Source of the DNA: [Enterobacter] lignolyticus SCF1
GTDB taxonomy: Bacteria > Pseudomonadota > Gammaproteobacteria > Enterobacterales > Enterobacteriaceae
Assembly (NCBI RefSeq): GCF_000164865.1
Contig: NC_014618.1
Span: 2,480,001-2,544,000 of the forward strand
Length of the DNA: 64,000 nucleotides
Reading direction: 5' to 3'
In this document: positions 60,028-64,000 of the stretch, one piece after another
Position numbering within the stretch: the stretch's first letter is position 1
Layout of the letters: each line of letters opens with the position of its first letter
The notes under the pieces: model-generated
The model's input: the letters and a program-made list of their open reading frames with translations, nothing else
What the model was told of the DNA's origin: nothing
The model's database searches: none
Translations under genes and position numbers: made by a program

Positions 60028-60936
60028 ATGAACGTCCTCCTCTACCTTCTGGTGGTGGTTATCTGGGGCACCACCTGGATTGCCATCTTTTTACAACAGG
60101 GCCCCGTCCCGGCGCCGGTCTCTATTTTCTGGCGGTTTGCGGTGGCGAGCGTCACCCTGCTGGTGGTTCTGGGGCTGATGGGCCGTCTGCGCCGTCTGGC
60201 GCTGCGCGATCATCTCTTCTGCATGATTCAGGGCTGCTGCGTGTTTTGCTTCAACTTCTGGTGCTTTTACACCGCCGCGGCGTGGATCAACACCGGGCTG
60301 GAGTCGGTTATTTTCTCCATGGCCGTGCTGTTTAACGCGATAAACAGCTTTATCTTCTTTCGCCAGCAGCCGCCTGCCCGCTTCTGGCTCGCCGCGCTGC
60401 TGGGGCTTATCGGCATCGTGACCCTGTTCTGGGACGATCTTCAGGCCAGCGGTATGAGCCGCGAGCTGCTGATGGGCGTCGGCCTTAGCGCGCTGGGCAC
60501 CTACGGTTTTTCACTCGGCAACATGCTGAGCCTCCGACACCAGCGCCGCGGCCTGGAAACCCTGACCACCAACAGCTGGGCGATGCTCTACGGCACGCTG
60601 GTGATGGGCGCTATTGCGCTGGTTCGCGGCGACAGCTTTATGCCGCAATGGACGGTGAGCTACCTCGGCGCGCTGCTGTATCTGGCGCTGTTCGGTTCGG
60701 TTATCGCCTTTGGCGCCTACTTTACGCTGGTCGGGCGCATCGGTCCGGCCAATGCCGCCTACAGCACCCTGCTGTTTCCGCTGGTGGCGCTGACGATTTC
60801 AACGTTCTATGAAGGCTATGTCTGGCATGCCAATGCCGTCTTCGGCCTGGCGCTTATCCTGGTGGGAAATCTGGTGATGTTTGCTAAACCGGAAACCTGG
60901 TTCAGACGGCGCGCGCTGTCTAAAACGACGGCATAA
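60028..60936 (+). CDS. EamA-family (DMT) exporter
   Basis: 302 residues from MNVLLYLLVVVIWGTTWIAI, ten helices in two EamA repeats; the motif WGTTWIA and the pairs PVSIFWRFAVASVTL / GPANAAYSTLLFPLVAL are typical of metabolite exporters such as YedA or RhtA-like proteins. Substrate unknown. TTGCGGAGCGAAAAC gives the ribosome binding site; an upstream in-frame ATG adds 16 residues and is rejected. It probably forms a regulatory unit with the divergent AraC gene. Confidence 0.85.
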   Translation: MNVLLYLLVVVIWGTTWIAIFLQQGPVPAPVSIFWRFAVASVTLLVVLGLMGRLRRLALRDHLFCMIQGCCVFCFNFWCFYTAAAWINTGLESVIFSMAVLFNAINSFIFFRQQPPARFWLAALLGLIGIVTLFWDDLQASGMSRELLMGVGLSALGTYGFSLGNMLSLRHQRRGLETLTTNSWAMLYGTLVMGAIALVRGDSFMPQWTVSYLGALLYLALFGSVIAFGAYFTLVGRIGPANAAYSTLLFPLVALTISTFYEGYVWHANAVFGLALILVGNLVMFAKPETWFRRRALSKTTA

Positions 60937-60941
60937 AAGAA

Positions 60942-60965
60942 CCCGGAGCGCGCTCCGGGCTTCTC
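60942..60965. terminator. Terminator between the EamA gene and the DUF3313 gene
   Basis: CCCGGAGCGCGCTCCGGG (60942-60959) is an 18-base perfect palindrome followed by CTTCT, 5 bases after the EamA stop and close to the convergent lipoprotein stop. It serves at least one, possibly both. Confidence 0.75.
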
Positions 60966-60967
60966 AG

Positions 60968-61636
60968 TTATTTCTTAGAAGCGTCGAACTTCACGGCATC
61001 AACCGCCATGTCATCGATAACCTGTTTCAGGGTATCGATGGTCATCGGCGTCGTTTCGTTGGCTAACGTCTGCCCCTCGTTCTTACGAACCACTTTCACC
61101 ACCGGCTTATTGGTTGCCGCATCAATTAACTCACCTTCAAAGTACAGGTTGGTATCCATGGTGCGGTGCCCCGTTGCCGCCTGCGTTCCCGCCACAATCA
61201 TCGCCACCGGGATAACTTCATAGAACTGCAGCCCTTCTTTACTGGAGTTCACCCCGGTGATAGCGCCGCGGAAAATCAGGCTACGCGGACCTGCCGCGGC
61301 GGCCAGCGTTCTCCTCTCGGAAATCGCCTGTTTAAGCTGCTGGTTGGTGTAGTTGCGAATGCCGTCCAGCACCTGCTGACCGATCTGGGTGCTTGGTTTA
61401 GGCACCGGATAATAAATAATCGGGTTATAAACGATGTTGTCGTAATTTTTCGGGTCGAAGTGCGGATCTATCCAGCGCAGCTCCGGTTTACCCGAAGCCG
61501 ACGTGGTTTCCTTGAGATTAGAATAATCTTTTAAAAAGCCGGAATATTGATTCGGCTGCGCGAGTTTCGATGCACATCCTGTCAATGCCAAGGTGCCCGC
61601 AAGGGCGGCTACCTTAAATAACGTAATTGTACGCAT
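60968..61636 (-). CDS. DUF3313 lipoprotein
   Basis: 222 residues; lipoprotein signal MRTITLFKVAALAGTLALTG with lipobox ALTGC (Cys about residue 21) and Ala after it, favouring the outer membrane. The mature start YSGFLKDYSNLKETTSASGK, then RWIDPHFDPKNYDNIVYNPI, is the DUF3313 pattern. Its role is unknown; members occur widely in proteobacterial envelopes. Single gene with its own terminator at 60942-60965. Confidence 0.85.
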   Translation of the reverse strand: MRTITLFKVAALAGTLALTGCASKLAQPNQYSGFLKDYSNLKETTSASGKPELRWIDPHFDPKNYDNIVYNPIIYYPVPKPSTQIGQQVLDGIRNYTNQQLKQAISERRTLAAAAGPRSLIFRGAITGVNSSKEGLQFYEVIPVAMIVAGTQAATGHRTMDTNLYFEGELIDAATNKPVVKVVRKNEGQTLANETTPMTIDTLKQVIDDMAVDAVKFDASKK

Positions 61637-61771
61637 GAGTTAATCCCTGTAAATGCACAAATGCCTCCGCTTTATAGCAAAACCATTGCGGCCACGTTGT
61701 TGCAAAAACAGCGATCCGGCAAAAATCAGATAAATGAGTCACCCGCCAGAACGGCGGGTGACTTTGGTTAA

Positions 61772-63364
61772 TTATTTCAAATCCACCTGATAAAAAATAT
61801 GCTTACCAAAAGGATCAATTTCGTAACCTGAAATGTCTTTACGTACCGGCTCAAATATCGTTGAGTGCGCGATCATCACCGCCGGCATCTGGTCATGCAT
61901 CATCTGTTGAGCCTGCTTATACAGCGCCGTTCGCTGCTCGCGGTCGGTAATCGACTTCGCCTGGGCGATGAGCGCGTCAAACGGCGGATAGCACCATTTC
62001 GCCGAGTTCGAGCCGCCGTTGGCGGACTGGCAGGTAAACAGCGGGCCGAAGAAGTTGTCCGGGTCGCCGGTTGCCGTGGTCCAGCCCATCAGCGCCGCCT
62101 GATGCTCGCCGTCTTTTACGCGCTTAAGGTACTCGCCCCACTCGTAGGAGGTGATTTTGGCGGTAACGCCGATTTTCGCCCAGTCCGCCTGAATCATCTC
62201 CGCCATCCGCCTGGCGTTCGGGTTATAGGGCCGCTGAACCGGCATCGCCCACAGGTCAATGGTCAAACCGTCGGCAAACCCGGCCTCTTTAAGCAACGCC
62301 CTGGCCTTTTCCGGCGAATAATCGTAGTCCTTAAGATCGGCATCCGCACTCCACACGCCCGGCGGCAGTAAATTCTTCGCCGCCGTGCCGGTGCCGTGAA
62401 ATATCGCCTCGACGATCGCGGGCTTATTAATAGCCATCGCCAGCGCCTGACGCACTTTACTATTATCCAGCGGCGGCTTTTGCGTATTAAAGGCGAGGAA
62501 GCCGGTATTCAGCCCTGATTTATTCATCAGGGTTATATTTTTATTTTCCTTCATGCGCGGCAGATCGGCGGGATTAGGAAATGGCATTACCTGACATTCA
62601 TTCTTTTCCAGTTTGGCATAACGTACCGAGGCATCCGGCGTAATACTAAATACCAGCCGATCGATTTTCGCTTTACCCTGCCAGTAATCCGCAAAAGCGG
62701 TAAACAGAATGCGCGAATCTTTCTGGTATTGCGCCAGCTTAAACGGCCCGGTGCCGACCGGGTCCATATCCACCCGCTCCGGCGTCCCTGCTTTCAGCAT
62801 CGCGTCGGCGTATTCGGCGGAGAGAATGGAGGCGAAGTACCAGCCGAGGTCGGCGACGAACGGCGCTTCGGCGTGCGCCAGGGTGAAGCGCACCGTATGA
62901 TCGTCAATCTTATTGATGGCAGTGATGAGTTTGCCGAACTCCAGGCTTTCAAAATTGGCATAGCTGCCGCCGGAAACCATGTGATACGGGTTTGCCGGGT
63001 CCTTCTGCCGCATGAAGGAAAAAATCACATCGTCGGCGTTAAAATCGCGGCTCGGCGTGAAGTATTTGTTGCTCTGGAACTTCACCCCTTTGCGCAGATG
63101 GAAGGTGTACTCCGTACCGTCCTCACTCACCTCCCAGCGCTCGGCGAGGCTCGGCTGCAGCTCCGTGGTTCCCACGCGGAAATCCACCAGCCGGTTATAG
63201 ATGGGCACCGCGCTGGCATCCACGCTGGTGCCCGAGGTATAGAGTTGGGGGTTAAAATTCTCCGGCGATCCCTCAGAGCAGTAGACCAGCGTTTTCGCCG
63301 CGACGGTGGAACTTACCGTCAGAGCCGCAACCGCCAGCGCAAGTATTGTCAGTTTGCATTTCAT
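61772..63364 (-). CDS. DppA-like periplasmic peptide-binding protein (second orphan)
   Basis: 530 residues from MKCKLTILALAVAALTVSST; Sec signal ending TVAA. Closer to DppA than the copy at 30657: TLVYCSEGSPENFNPQLYTS, LRKGVKFQSNKYF, SAEYADAMLKAGTPERVDMD, MPVQRPYNPNARRMAEMIQA and the GKH end are DppA-like throughout. No permease genes adjoin. It is divergent from a peptidase T-like gene 93 bases away, so uptake and hydrolysis of small peptides may be coupled; it probably uses the DppBCDF permease. Confidence 0.88.
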   Translation of the reverse strand: MKCKLTILALAVAALTVSSTVAAKTLVYCSEGSPENFNPQLYTSGTSVDASAVPIYNRLVDFRVGTTELQPSLAERWEVSEDGTEYTFHLRKGVKFQSNKYFTPSRDFNADDVIFSFMRQKDPANPYHMVSGGSYANFESLEFGKLITAINKIDDHTVRFTLAHAEAPFVADLGWYFASILSAEYADAMLKAGTPERVDMDPVGTGPFKLAQYQKDSRILFTAFADYWQGKAKIDRLVFSITPDASVRYAKLEKNECQVMPFPNPADLPRMKENKNITLMNKSGLNTGFLAFNTQKPPLDNSKVRQALAMAINKPAIVEAIFHGTGTAAKNLLPPGVWSADADLKDYDYSPEKARALLKEAGFADGLTIDLWAMPVQRPYNPNARRMAEMIQADWAKIGVTAKITSYEWGEYLKRVKDGEHQAALMGWTTATGDPDNFFGPLFTCQSANGGSNSAKWCYPPFDALIAQAKSITDREQRTALYKQAQQMMHDQMPAVMIAHSTIFEPVRKDISGYEIDPFGKHIFYQVDLK

Positions 63365-63457
63365 GTCCATTTCCTGTTCTTATTGGTTTAGCCTTCCATA
63401 CATAACATCAAAAATTGCATGCAAACACCTGATCTCACGAATAAAGAAGGAATCACT

Positions 63458-64000
63458 ATGGCAACGTCGCTCTCCAGTCAATTAACCCAACGCTTCTTTC
63501 GCTACCTGGCCGTCAGCAGCCAGAGCGACGCCAGCGCCGCCACGCTGCCCACCACCGAGGGGCAGTACGCGATGGCGCGGCTGCTGGCCGATGAGCTACG
63601 GACGCTGGGGCTTGAGGAGATAGTGATTGACGAACACGCCACGGTAACGGCGGTGAAAAAAGGCAATGTGGCGGGCGCGCCGCGAGTGGGGTTCATCACC
63701 CATATCGACACCGTAGACGTCGGTCTGTCGCCGGATATTCATCCGCAGATCCTGCGCTTTAGCGGTGAAGACCTCTGCCTGAACCCGGAAAAAGGCATCT
63801 GGCTGCGCGTTGACGAGCACCCTGAAATTCTCGCCTATCCAAACGAAGAGATTATCTTCAGCGACGGCACCAGCGTGCTGGGCGCCGACAACAAAGCGGC
63901 CGTCACGGTGGTGATGACGCTGCTGGAGAACCTGACGGCGGCGCATCGGCACGGCGATATCGTGGTCGCCTTTGTGCCGGACGAAGAAGTTGGGCTACGC
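63458..64000 (+). CDS. Peptidase T-like M20 aminopeptidase, 5' part only
   Basis: The first 181 codons of a longer gene that leaves the window at the right edge; starts MATSLSSQLTQRFFRYLAVS after AAGAAGGAATCACT. Zinc-ligand motifs of the M20B tripeptidases are present: GFITHIDTVDVG (His and Asp) and GTSVLGADNKAAVTVVM (bridging Asp), then VAFVPDEEVGL (catalytic Glu and ligand Glu). Related to PepT but with clear sequence differences, so a paralogue rather than the main pepT. Confidence 0.85.
   Translation, partial: MATSLSSQLTQRFFRYLAVSSQSDASAATLPTTEGQYAMARLLADELRTLGLEEIVIDEHATVTAVKKGNVAGAPRVGFITHIDTVDVGLSPDIHPQILRFSGEDLCLNPEKGIWLRVDEHPEILAYPNEEIIFSDGTSVLGADNKAAVTVVMTLLENLTAAHRHGDIVVAFVPDEEVGLR

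Overview
The window is a dense, GC-rich stretch of an enterobacterial chromosome. Its gene content and order match the E. coli segment from fdnG/narZ through ansP, yncE/yncD and ydcZ to ydcP/ydcO. Additions absent from that E. coli segment are smvA/smvR, srfABC, a CioAB-type bd oxidase, two DppA-like orphan binding proteins, a PepT paralogue and a complete tryptophanase operon (tnaC-tnaA-tnaB). An indole-positive Klebsiella (K. oxytoca group) or Raoultella fits best; this is inference from content and gene similarity, not from a database search.

Layout. 1-4169: fdnGHI, selenocysteine formate dehydrogenase N (fdnI cut by the window edge). 4391-7461: aromatic amino acid exporter yddG and the smvA efflux pump with its divergent repressor smvR. 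7694-15799: narU-narZYWV, the second nitrate reductase; with fdnGHI it forms a formate-to-nitrate respiratory module. 15800-16013: an unexplained segment rich in mutually exclusive inverted repeats. 16014-21058: nhoA, a flavin reductase-like gene, pptA, an exported hydrolase, ansP and a small lipoprotein. 21214-24643: the divergent Fur-box pair yncE/yncD(pqqU). 24686-27267: two regulators, mnaT and ydcZ.

27235-30183 is a small degenerate integrative element lodged in the 3' end of ydcZ. It has a 33-bp imperfect duplication of the gene end at both borders, an N-terminally truncated lambda-type integrase next to the left border, four unrecognised genes (two exported) and a frameshifted phage-like gene. 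To its right lie a 23-codon membrane peptide gene, ydcY, an orphan DppA-like protein and srfABC.

39016-47821: hydrolase, the small membrane protein genes ortT and yncL, a lipoprotein, the putrescine-related operon ydcSTUV-patD and its neighbour ydcR. 47923-51024: tnaCAB, including the 25-residue regulatory leader peptide TnaC and an upstream CRP site. 51317-53849: cioA-cioB-DUF2474. 53961-64000: a His/Asp/Lys-rich exported protein, rlhA, sutR, a membrane protein, benE, an AraC regulator divergent from an EamA permease, a DUF3313 lipoprotein, and a second DppA-like binding protein divergent from a peptidase T-like gene cut by the window end.

Start sites were often moved inward from the longest open frame to match the length of known homologues recalled from E. 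coli and the position of ribosome binding sites. Family assignments come from recognising sequences and motifs by eye; no alignment or search was run.
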